Assembly: GCA_001001925.1 (NCBI GenBank)
Contig: LCLH01000007.1
Location: 1 to 20,121 of the forward strand
Direction: 5' to 3'
Source of the DNA: Candidatus Magasanikbacteria bacterium GW2011_GWC2_45_8
Lineage (GTDB): Bacteria > Patescibacteriota > Patescibacteriia > Magasanikbacterales > UBA10146
DNA: 20,121 nt
The notes under the pieces were generated by a model, which ran no database searches, was not told the origin of the DNA, and saw only the letters and a list, made by a program, of their open reading frames with translations. Both the position numbers and the translations under genes were made by a program. Of the stretch, positions 1 through 7,517 are shown one piece after another; position 1 is the first letter of the stretch, and the number at the start of each line of letters is the position of its first letter.

Positions 1-263
1 AGCCGTAAAACCGTTAAAAGTTACTCAATTTGCCTCACGGATTATTTTAAGTATATTAGATGTATTACAAAAAATCCTGATATTGTCCTCATCAAAAAAA
101 TTTTAAATCTTCCAGAAGTCGTTTGATTAAGATTCCTCATGAACAACTTCAACAACATGAACAAGCCCCCAATAAAGCCATTTACCATTTATATTTTGAA
201 CCAAAAAATTGCGGACATGTGGCAAATAATAATTTACAAGGCATAAAAAGTCCGCTTGATTAA
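1..263 (+). pseudogene. Decayed N-terminal fragment of a tyrosine recombinase (XerC/D-like)
   Basis: No intact frame covers this stretch. Reading from base 1, a frame open at the window edge gives S-R-K-T-V-K-S-Y followed by C-L-T-D-Y-F-K-Y-I and stops at TGA 124-126. Another frame, open from about base 78, then gives N-K-A-I-Y-H-L-Y-F-E and I-K-S-P-L-D before TAA 261-263. Together these resemble the N-terminal SAM-like DNA-binding domain of XerC/XerD-type integrases, where a K-T-(V/I)-x-x-Y helix is followed by a second helix of the form N-x-A-I-x-x-x-Y-F. The catalytic domain (R, H-x-x-R, Y) is missing and the piece ends just before yebC. I infer a degraded integrase; the match is short and from memory of the family. 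The real 5' end lies outside the window. Confidence 0.4.
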
Positions 264-275
264 GCTCTAAACTAT

Positions 276-927
276 ATGTCCGGACATTCTAAGTGGGCAA
301 ACATACAATCAACCAAGGTGGTAGCAGATAAAAAACGTTCTGCCATATTTGCGCGTGAAGGCGGCGGCGGAGACCCCACTGTCAATTTTAAGCTCCGCAT
401 GGCAATAGATAAAGCGCGAAGCGTCAACATGCCTAAAGACAACATTGAACGCGCAGTTGCTCGCGGAGCGGGAGGCACAGGTGACGAACATTTGGAATCA
501 GCACTCTATGAGGCACTCATGTTGGAGGGACGTTGCGGATTATTAATTGAGTGTCTTACAGACAATAAAAACCGCACGGTTGGCGTGCTTAAAACAATCC
601 TAAACAAACATAACATTACCTTTGGATCATCGGGGTCAGTGCAATGGATGTTTGATCGACGAGCAAGAACTGGAACTTATAGACGAAGGTGTTTTAGATT
701 TTGTCAGTGAAAACAACAGCATAACCATCCACACCTCTCCGGAAAGATTTCAAAATGTCTTGCAATGTGTCCATAGGTTTGGGTTAAAGCCATCTTATAG
801 TGAACTGGATTGGGTGGCAAAAAATCCTATCGCTTTTTCCGACAAAGAACTAAAAAAAATCAACGAAATTGTTGATCTGCTTGAAGAAGATGACGACACA
901 CAAAAAATTTGGACGAATGCTACGTGA
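276..927 (+). pseudogene. yebC: YebC/PmpR-family transcriptional regulator, broken by two deletions
   Basis: The start M-S-G-H-S-K-W-A-N-I-Q and the later blocks A-I-D-K-A-R-S-V-N-M-P-K-D-N-I-E-R-A, L-T-D-N-K-N-R-T-V and F-G-S-S-G-S-V-Q-W-M-F-D-R are diagnostic of YebC/TACO1-type proteins, which act as DNA-binding regulators or, as shown for some members, in translation of difficult peptide stretches. The first frame runs 276-710. After MFDR (about base 655) the conserved protein continues in another frame, roughly 656-927, with E-Q-E-L-E-L-I-D-E-G, L-D-W-V-A-K-N and the usual acidic tail ending T-N-A. About ten residues normally found after the A-I-F motif (near base 353) are missing in frame, and roughly ten more are missing at the frameshift. 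The gene is therefore unlikely to make a normal protein unless the assembly is wrong here. It overlaps the convergent aminotransferase by 8 bases. Confidence 0.85.
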
Positions 928-2170
928 ACATTTTTTTCAGTCTCTTCATTGCCTCCCGCTGATCCTCCAAAGACCCAACATATGAATAACGCACATAATC
1001 CCCTGCTTCCGGGAATAAAGACTGTCCATGCCAATCAAACGTGTTGGCACCAAAATACTTTGCCGGTAAAACCGTCACTCCTGCGTGACGAGCCAACAAA
1101 CGCGCAAATTCATCCGGCGTTCTACCTGTTTTTCTAATATTCCACATACTATAGAACGCGCCGAGCGGTGTTGCGCAGGTAACGCCCCGCAAAAGATTAA
1201 CACCTCGTGCCACGACATCGCGCCGTTTCATGTATTCCGCGCGATTCCTCTCTATCCACACATCCCCTGCTTTCTCAAACCCGGGTATGATCGCTTCAAC
1301 CAAAAGAGTAGGCGGGCAACTGTAAAATGTATTTTGTAACGACAAAACTTTGGGCAATAATTCCTTATACACACGCGGAGGCAAAATAATAATCCCTAGA
1401 CGCCAACCTGTCGCGGCTTGATTTTTTGAAGCTCCATCTACAATAAACACCTGCTTGGCAATTTCCGGATACCATGAGAGTGGATGATAATCTTTTGCAT
1501 ACACATGGTCGTGATAAATAGTATCTTCAAATACTATCGCCTTATGCCGAGAAACATATTCAACAATCACTTGGCGGGCGCGCTTGGTTAAAACACCCCC
1601 TGTTGGGTTTTGAGGGTCGCACAAAACAAGAAATTTTGGCTTTTCTTTGTATAAAATCGTCCGCATCTCATCTGGATCCGGAGACCAATCGTGCTTTTCT
1701 CGCACAGGAATACGCACCAGACGCCCCATAGCCATGGAAGGTCCTGCCGCATGACCTGGATAGGTGGGGCCAAATAAGGCGCATTTATCCCCCTCTTCTA
1801 TTAAAAGCAAGCTTAGAATGTTAAGCGCCATTTTACCTGAAACGGTTATTACCACTTGATTTGGATCAATTTTTTGCCTTCCATAAAACCCGCGCCGCTC
1901 AAAATGACCGGCAATTGCCGCACGCGCTTGTTCCAACCCCGCCATAGGACCATAATGGTGCGCTCGTGGGAAGGTTTTTGTATCCAAAGCCGCTTTTGCA
2001 AGACGAGTTCGTACACGAGGATTCGGTTCTTCCCTTGGCTCGCCCAAATGCCCAAAAATAGGGCGATTACCTGTTTCTTTTTGATATGCCGCGACAAGCG
2101 GCGCTATGATGGGAAAAAATGAATGTGCGCCCTCCGCGATAAAATTCTTAAAACGTTTAGCATTGTGCAT
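920..2170 (-). CDS. PLP-dependent aminotransferase, fold type I (aspartate aminotransferase-like)
   Basis: This 416-residue protein has the full set of class I/II aminotransferase landmarks: D-P-Q-N-P-T-G-G with Asn188, E-D-T-I-Y-H-D with Asp216 (binds the pyridine nitrogen) and Tyr219, the Schiff-base lysine Lys249 in S-K-N-Q-A-A-T-G-W-R-L-G with Arg257 binding the cofactor phosphate, and a C-terminal V-R-Y-S-Y whose Arg394 probably holds the substrate carboxylate. It would transfer amino groups between an amino acid and a 2-oxo acid in the cytoplasm; the substrate cannot be read from sequence. The protein looks intact, unlike the broken genes on both sides. The start M-H-N-A-K-R is the only reasonable ATG, the next Met lying inside the conserved fold. 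No Shine-Dalgarno is visible; an AT-rich TATTAT sits directly upstream, so a leaderless message is plausible. It is divergent from pilB with only 38 bases between them. Confidence 0.9.
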   Translation of the reverse strand: MHNAKRFKNFIAEGAHSFFPIIAPLVAAYQKETGNRPIFGHLGEPREEPNPRVRTRLAKAALDTKTFPRAHHYGPMAGLEQARAAIAGHFERRGFYGRQKIDPNQVVITVSGKMALNILSLLLIEEGDKCALFGPTYPGHAAGPSMAMGRLVRIPVREKHDWSPDPDEMRTILYKEKPKFLVLCDPQNPTGGVLTKRARQVIVEYVSRHKAIVFEDTIYHDHVYAKDYHPLSWYPEIAKQVFIVDGASKNQAATGWRLGIIILPPRVYKELLPKVLSLQNTFYSCPPTLLVEAIIPGFEKAGDVWIERNRAEYMKRRDVVARGVNLLRGVTCATPLGAFYSMWNIRKTGRTPDEFARLLARHAGVTVLPAKYFGANTFDWHGQSLFPEAGDYVRYSYVGSLEDQREAMKRLKKMFT

Positions 2171-2192
2171 ATATAATATGATATACTATAAT
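2163..2192 (+). promoter_or_regulatory. Candidate promoter of the type IV pilus operon
   Basis: TATAAT at 2187-2192 is preceded, 18 bases upstream, by TTGTGC (2163-2168), a partial -35. The predicted start of transcription falls about 10 bases before the pilB ATG, and there is no Shine-Dalgarno sequence between them. The -35 lies inside the first codons of the divergent aminotransferase gene. The -10 is strong; the -35 assignment is weak. Confidence 0.45.
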
Positions 2193-2208
2193 CATAGAAA
2201 ATACCACC

Positions 2209-3875
2209 ATGCTTTCAAACGAAAAAATCAAATCAATCATTATCGCCCAAAAGCTTCTTTCAGACACGCAAATAAAAGATATTGAGGCAAATATTACAGG
2301 CCATGGCCTTTCTTTTGAAGCATATGTTCTAAATAATAATATCTTGACGGAAGAAAAATTGTATCAGACAATAGCCCAATATTTCAACCGTCCTTTTATA
2401 GACATCAAAGATAGGCAAGTTCCTAAAGATGTGCTGGAAACCATTCCCAGCCCTCTTGCTATTTCTCACAGCATTGTGGCTTTTGAAAAATCAGAAAAAG
2501 AAGTAAAACTGGCCACGATTGATCCGCTTGATTTGCAAACATTTGAATTTATTCATCGCACCACCAATCTTGAGCCTGTTATCTACATCGCCACACCGGT
2601 TGGAATTTCCACCGTACAACGCAGTTATCATGAATCCTTGCAAAGTGAACTTAAAATCATAACATCTGAAACAACTGACGGGACAGACAGCTCTCAACTC
2701 AAAAAAATCGCGGAAGATCTGCCCATTATCAACATCGTCAACAGCATCTTGGATCACGCGGTATACGAAGGCGCGTCTGACATTCACATTGAACCCATAG
2801 AAAAAGAAATCATTGTGCGGTTCCGCATAGACGGGCTTCTGCGCCAAGTCATGACCTTGCCCAAAACAGTGCAGGCGGGTATGATTGCGCGCATTAAAAT
2901 TCTAGCCAACCTCAAGCTTGATGAACACATGATGCCCCAAGACGGGCGTTTCAAAATTTCCGTACAAAACGAAAAACTTTCTCTGCGTGTTTCCATTATG
3001 CCGGTATGCTTGAACAGCTTGGGTTTGGCGCCGGAGAACAAAAAATGCTCATGGACAATGTCTCCAAACCCCATGGAATGGTGCTCGTAACCGGCCCTAC
3101 CGGATCTGGAAAATCCACCACTCTTTACTCACTTCTGCACATTCTTAACAAACAGGATGTCAATATCTCAACCATAGAAGACCCAATTGAATATCACTTG
3201 ACAGGTATCAATCAAAGCCAAGTCAATCCACGTATTGGTTATACATTTGCGTCAGGACTCCGCGCGTTCTTGCGCCAAGACCCCGATATTATTATGGTAG
3301 GAGAAATTCGCGATCAAGAAACAGCGGAAACCGCCATGCATGCCGCCATGACAGGGCATCTGGTGCTTGCAACACTTCATACCAACGACGCGCCCACCAC
3401 ACTGCCTCGCCTTATAGATATGGGCGTACCGCCATTTTTGGTTGCATTTACCACCAATATCATTGTTGCCCAACGCTTGGTGCGTAAAACCTGCCAATTC
3501 TGCAAAGAACCATACCAGCTTTCCGCGGAGCAAGTGAGCCAACTTGAACATCGCATTGAACCCGCGCGTGTGGTACAATTAGCAGAACGAGCGGGTATTT
3601 CCAACACTACAGGAGGTCTTAACACCCTTACATTTTTTCAAGGCAAGGGTTGCACCAAATGCCGCAACGAAGGTTACAAAGGGCGCATTGGCATTTATGA
3701 ACTTCTTGAAATTGACAAAGAAATGATTGACTTAATCAACAAAAAAGCAAATGCTGAAGATATACGAACCGCGGCGGTCAAACGAGGCATGATTACGCTT
3801 CTTGAAGATGGCATTATCAAGGCCATACAAGGCACCACCAGTATTGAAGAAGTTTTGAGCGCCGCCAAAGATTAA
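2209..3875 (+). pseudogene. pilB: Type IV pilus assembly ATPase PilB (GspE family), internal deletion with frameshift
   Basis: This is the hexameric motor ATPase that powers pilin extrusion from the cytoplasmic face. The first frame (2209 to about 3005) carries an N-terminal MshEN/GspE-N type domain and then the N2 domain with A-S-D-I-H-I-E-P, R-F-R-I-D-G and L-R-V-S-I-M-P-V. The second frame (3006-3875) starts at L-E-Q-L-G-F and holds the Walker A motif G-P-T-G-S-G-K-S-T, the Asp box with E-D-P-I-E-Y, Walker B D-P-D-I-I-M-V-G-E-I-R-D, the His box, and two C-x-x-C pairs of the zinc-binding C-terminal part. Between the frames the conserved segment normally read as G-E-K-I-V-x-R-L-L-D plus flanks, about 16-17 residues, is absent, and the frame changes at 3004-3008. 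Otherwise the length (about 555 residues) is normal. It begins the pil operon; pilC starts 6 bases after its stop. As written, full-length PilB cannot be made. Confidence 0.9.
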
Positions 3876-3881
3876 ACTTTT

Positions 3882-4973
3882 ATGACGACAAACGTATCAA
3901 AAAAAATTGACTGGAATCATATTTTGGAAAATCTTCAACCCATTACACTTCCGCAAAAAATCTTTTTTGTGGACAGTTTGCGCGTCATGATAAAAGCAGG
4001 GCTTTCTGTGGTTGAAGCGCTCCGCATTCTTGCGCTCCAAACACCCAACGCGCGTTTCAAAAAAATTATTGAAAAAATTAAAAAAGATGTTGAAGAAGGG
4101 CACTCTCTTACTGAAACGCTTGAAAAATTTCCTTCGGTTTTCCCCTCAATTTTCGTAAAAATGATTTCTTCGGGCGAGCTCTCCGGAAGACTGGAAGACA
4201 CACTGCAACAAATCGTGATTCAAATGAAAAAAAGTTACGAACTAAACTCCAAAGTTCGCGGAGCAATGATCTATCCTGCTGTTGTTCTGGTTGCCATGCT
4301 TGGCATTGGCGTAGAGATGGTTGTATTTGTACTGCCTAAACTTCTTAATGTATTCAAAGAAATGAATATCGCTCTCCCTCTCCCTACGCGGATTCTCATG
4401 GCCTTAAGCGATTTTCTTATAAACCACGGCATACTTACGCTTATTATTATTGCCGCATTCATTGGGGGTATAATTTCAATACACAAAAAACTATGGTTTC
4501 AAAAAGCTTACGATATGACGTTGATTCGTTTTCCAATTATCGGCAACATTGTTAAACAGGTCAACCTCGCGCGTTTTACGCTCACTTTGAGTTCGCTTTT
4601 AAAAAGCACCATCCCAATCATTGACGCATTGGAAATCACAGGACAAGTTGTGGGCAATGTGCATTATCAAATCATCATCAAACAAGCGAGTGAACAAATT
4701 AAATCCGGTAAAACACTTGCGGAGTGCCTTCTTCCGTTTCCTCTTTTCTTCCCGCCAATTACCACTCAAATGATTTTGGTCGGTGAACAATCCGGAAAAT
4801 TAGAAGAAATGCTTTCGGAGCTCGCCGCGTATTATGATAATGAAGTAGATCGCATTTTAAAAAATATCTCCACCATCATAGAACCGGTAATGATCATTAT
4901 CTTGGGTGTAGTTGTGGGAGCGCTCGCGGTATCAGTTATCATGCCGCTTTATTCTTTGGCAGAGGGTTTTTAA
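3882..4973 (+). CDS. pilC: Type IV pilus inner-membrane platform protein PilC (GspF family)
   Basis: This 363-residue membrane protein has the two-copy T2SSF architecture. Each copy is a helical cytoplasmic bundle: residues about 28-130 with I-K-A-G-L-S-V-V-E-A-L and S-S-G-E-L-S-G-R-L-E-D, and residues about 230-335 with the matching L-L-K-S-T-I-P-I-I-D-A-L and V-G-E-Q-S-G-K-L-E-E-M. Membrane segments lie near 129-152, 182-201 and 333-356. PilC sits at the base of the pilus, is thought to be turned by PilB, and passes pilin subunits into the fibre. It follows pilB by 6 bases and precedes pilM by 9, so it is part of one transcript. The protein is complete and slightly short at the N terminus compared with proteobacterial PilC of about 400 residues, as expected for the compact CPR version. 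Confidence 0.93.
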   Translation: MTTNVSKKIDWNHILENLQPITLPQKIFFVDSLRVMIKAGLSVVEALRILALQTPNARFKKIIEKIKKDVEEGHSLTETLEKFPSVFPSIFVKMISSGELSGRLEDTLQQIVIQMKKSYELNSKVRGAMIYPAVVLVAMLGIGVEMVVFVLPKLLNVFKEMNIALPLPTRILMALSDFLINHGILTLIIIAAFIGGIISIHKKLWFQKAYDMTLIRFPIIGNIVKQVNLARFTLTLSSLLKSTIPIIDALEITGQVVGNVHYQIIIKQASEQIKSGKTLAECLLPFPLFFPPITTQMILVGEQSGKLEEMLSELAAYYDNEVDRILKNISTIIEPVMIIILGVVVGALAVSVIMPLYSLAEGF

Positions 4974-4982
4974 ATTGACTGT

Positions 4983-6086
4983 ATGTTGTTTAATCCGTTC
5001 AAAAGTGTAATTGGGCTTGATATTGGAGATGAAACTGTAAAAGCAGTACGTCTTGATTTGCATCGCTTGAGCTTCAAAAAAATTAAAACAGAACTCGTTT
5101 CATACGCGGAAGAACGTTTGCCGGACGGATCAATGTTTGAAGGAGAAATTGTCAAACCTGAAGAAGTATTACACGCAGTCAAAAAAGTTTCAGCCCGCAC
5201 TGCCTGCAAACACAAAATTCCTTGGGTGGTCTGCGCTTTGCCGGAAACAAAAACATTTATAAAGCTCCTATCTATACCGGTTAAACAGGGAATGCTTTCT
5301 CTCAATACTATATACGAAGTCGCAAAAAAAGAGCTCCCTATTCCATTCAACGAATCTTATTTGGATTGGCAATTAATGCCTCACATTTCAAACCAATCGG
5401 AAACAAAGATTTTACTCGGCGCGGTACTCAAAAAAACAGCCGACGCATATACCTATCTGCTTAATATCGCGGGACTTACCCCACTTGCGCTTGAGGTGGA
5501 AGCCATGTCAATCACACGCACTTCTCTGCCACCCAATAGCTCGGGGACACACCTTATTCTTGATATCGGGCAAACAAGCACTACATTTATAATGTACAGC
5601 AACCAAACAATTCAATTCACCCTTTCATTTGAATTCTCCGGCAATCTTTTAACGGAACGGATACAACGAGCTCTTTCATGCACGGAAGATGAAGCTGAAC
5701 GCATAAAAATCTTATGTGGTATGGATTTTGAAAATTGCATATGCCACAAACAAGGCCAAACAAAGGTCTGCAACATAAAAGAAGTCATGGAAAAAAGCAT
5801 GGATGAGTTGGCTTCATATGTGCAAAAAGGTATCTCTTTTTTTTCTGAACATTTTTCCGAAGCCGCGGAAGTAGACTCAATAATCCTCTCTGGTGGATCC
5901 GGACAAATGCTGTTTTTTGACAAAGAACTATCCAAACGCGCAGGGAAACCTGTCGTGCGCGGCAATCCGCTTGCGCGCATACGGACAAATACAACGCTCG
6001 CCAAAGAATCCTCCCGCCCTTATATGCGTTTCAACACAGCTATTGGGCTTGGATTGCGAGGGCTTCATTCTCCTCTTGGAATATAA
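4983..6086 (+). CDS. pilM: Type IV pilus assembly protein PilM (actin-like ATPase)
   Basis: PilM is a cytoplasmic, actin-fold ATP-binding protein that binds the N-terminal tail of PilN and links the motor platform to the PilN/PilO ring. The 367-residue product starts V-I-G-L-D-I-G-D-E-T-V-K-A-V (phosphate-1 loop, about residues 9-22), has L-I-L-D-I-G-Q-T-S-T-T-F as phosphate-2 (about 191-202) and S-I-I-L-S-G-G-S-G near 299-307 as the adenosine motif. Position between pilC and pilN confirms the call. An unusual feature is a cysteine-rich insert, Cys245, Cys252, Cys254, His255 and Cys263, that I do not recall as typical for PilM. The start codon is the first ATG, 9 bases after pilC; no clear ribosome binding site is seen, consistent with reading from an operon transcript. 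Confidence 0.92.
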   Translation: MLFNPFKSVIGLDIGDETVKAVRLDLHRLSFKKIKTELVSYAEERLPDGSMFEGEIVKPEEVLHAVKKVSARTACKHKIPWVVCALPETKTFIKLLSIPVKQGMLSLNTIYEVAKKELPIPFNESYLDWQLMPHISNQSETKILLGAVLKKTADAYTYLLNIAGLTPLALEVEAMSITRTSLPPNSSGTHLILDIGQTSTTFIMYSNQTIQFTLSFEFSGNLLTERIQRALSCTEDEAERIKILCGMDFENCICHKQGQTKVCNIKEVMEKSMDELASYVQKGISFFSEHFSEAAEVDSIILSGGSGQMLFFDKELSKRAGKPVVRGNPLARIRTNTTLAKESSRPYMRFNTAIGLGLRGLHSPLGI

Positions 6087-6094
6087 ATCAAGCT

Positions 6095-6622
6095 ATGAAG
6101 CACATAAATCTTTTACCACCGCTTAAACAAAAACACGCGTTGAACCTCTATTTCTTTTTGTTTGCCAAATTTATTCTTATACTTCTTCTTGTCGCGGCGG
6201 TTTTAACTGGCGCAGTTCTTGGAGGCGCGTCATTTTTGCTCAATGAAAGTATTCAACAAGTTACTCTTCATTCTGAAGCTATTGACAAAGAATTTACCGC
6301 AGTAAACAAAGAAATTCTTACGGTCAACACAAATCTAAAACAAATTGAATTTGTTACTGCCGCAAAAAAAATCTGGAGCGCGCGCATTTTTACTATCTTG
6401 CAATATATTATTCCTCCCTCTGTCAGTTTAAGCGGACTTTCTGTTTTAAATGATGGAACGGCCATAAGCATGCAAGGCAACGCACAAACCCGCAACGCAC
6501 TTTTAGACCTGCAATCACAGCTTAAAAAAATTGATTTTGTAGAAGATGCTTCCATTCCGTTGGATAACTTGATACGAGAAAACAACATAGAATTTCAAAT
6601 CAATTTGAAATTAAAACATTAA
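6095..6622 (+). CDS. pilN: Type IV pilus assembly protein PilN
   Basis: The 175-residue product opens with M-K-H-I-N-L-L-P, the short cytoplasmic I-N-L-L-P tail that docks into PilM in all PilN proteins. One membrane segment follows (about residues 24-47), then a coiled-coil stretch (about 52-90) and a small alpha/beta periplasmic-type domain with I-P-P-S-V-S-L-S-G-L that matches the ferredoxin-like fold of PilN. It pairs with PilO to form the inner-membrane alignment ring. It starts 8 bases after pilM and is followed 12 bases later by pilO. The length is normal for the family and no lesions are seen. Confidence 0.9.
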   Translation: MKHINLLPPLKQKHALNLYFFLFAKFILILLLVAAVLTGAVLGGASFLLNESIQQVTLHSEAIDKEFTAVNKEILTVNTNLKQIEFVTAAKKIWSARIFTILQYIIPPSVSLSGLSVLNDGTAISMQGNAQTRNALLDLQSQLKKIDFVEDASIPLDNLIRENNIEFQINLKLKH

Positions 6623-6634
6623 ACTTCCAAACCA

Positions 6635-7207
6635 ATGTTAGCATATCATGAAAAAAAGATAATATTTTTCACCGGCGGAATGCTCCTCACACTCTGTTTG
6701 TTTGTGTTTCTTATCATTCTCCCTTCTGTGCGCTCCATTACCTCTTTCAACCAAACAATTTTTAAACTACAACACGATCTTGAACTACGCTACGAGCGCA
6801 CTACCAACCTGCGCAAATCAAAAACCAATCTTGGAAAAGTCAGACAGCTCACCTCGGAACTTCAGACGCTTTTTCTTGAGCAAGGTCATGAGCTTGATTT
6901 CATTGTATTTCTAGAACAAATCGCACGCGCGCGGCACTTGGAACAAAATATTGCTCTGCCCAACAAACAACCAATAAAACAAAACAAGCTAACCGCGCTA
7001 ACCGCGCAATTGCAAGTTACAGGAAGTTACCCCGATATTTTGGCATACCTTCTTGATTTGGAACAAGCAAAACTTGCCATACAACTTAGTGGCATCACCA
7101 TCACAGGGGGCGGACATAACAGCACAAACCGACAAGTTACAAACACCCCAAATAACCAAGTTACTTTATCAGCGCAAGCTACCGCGTATGTCTATCCCAA
7201 ACCTTAA
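6635..7207 (+). CDS. pilO: Type IV pilus assembly protein PilO
   Basis: This 190-residue protein has the PilO plan: a short cytoplasmic tail, one membrane segment (about residues 9-30), a coiled coil with many charged residues (about 38-80), and a small domain with L-D-F-I-V-F-L-E-Q-I-A and V-T-G-S-Y-P-D-I-L-A-Y-L-L-D-L-E-Q, the latter being the helix conserved in PilO-type ferredoxin-like domains. It would heterodimerise with PilN outside the membrane. Sequence identity to classical PilO is low, so the assignment rests on fold features plus position after pilN. The last 20 bases overlap the start of the next gene in another frame, which suggests coupled translation. The C-terminal 25 residues are rich in Asn and Thr. 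Confidence 0.85.
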   Translation: MLAYHEKKIIFFTGGMLLTLCLFVFLIILPSVRSITSFNQTIFKLQHDLELRYERTTNLRKSKTNLGKVRQLTSELQTLFLEQGHELDFIVFLEQIARARHLEQNIALPNKQPIKQNKLTALTAQLQVTGSYPDILAYLLDLEQAKLAIQLSGITITGGGHNSTNRQVTNTPNNQVTLSAQATAYVYPKP

Positions 7208-7517
7208 GAAAGATTTTACTTTAGGGTCTCTCATCAATAGTTTTCTTTATATTATTTTAGGTATTCTGGCTCTTATCGGCTTTTGGCTTATTTTGTTTAT
7301 TTATAATAATTTTTATACTACCATTGGCAGAGCAGAGACTATCCTAATTCTCAAATCCGAACTCGCGGTGGACGTGCTTGATGTGTCGCTTTATGACAAA
7401 ATAAAGAAAGACCTAAACCTGCTTGCGCCATACACGTCTTCAGAATCAGCATCTGCCAGCTCAACCAACTCTCTTTTGCCGCAAAATCTTCCCAATCCGT
7501 TTTTAGCAAAACCATAA
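7188..7517 (+). CDS. Small single-pass membrane protein in the pil operon, function unknown
   Basis: The frame is open further upstream, but the ATG at 7188, inside the end of pilO, gives a sensible 109-residue protein: M-S-I-P-N-L-K-K-D-F, then one strongly hydrophobic segment (about residues 17-43), then a short domain (about 45-83) and a Ser/Ala-rich tail ending N-P-F. The topology (tail in, single membrane helix, small outer domain with low-complexity end) resembles PilN/PilO and the gene sits where pilP is found in proteobacteria, but I see no lipobox and no real similarity to PilP. It overlaps pilO by 20 bases and its stop overlaps the next start as TAATG. A role as an extra pilus-alignment subunit is inference from context only. 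Confidence 0.7.
   Translation: MSIPNLKKDFTLGSLINSFLYIILGILALIGFWLILFIYNNFYTTIGRAETILILKSELAVDVLDVSLYDKIKKDLNLLAPYTSSESASASSTNSLLPQNLPNPFLAKP

Noticed and set aside
1085..1339. 84-residue plus-strand frame inside the aminotransferase gene
   Set aside because: It is fully antisense to a conserved, intact enzyme and lacks any protein-like motif.
2990..3020. Programmed frameshift or translational bypass in pilB
   Set aside because: A conserved block of about 16 residues is missing, which recoding cannot restore, and I see no slippery run at the junction.
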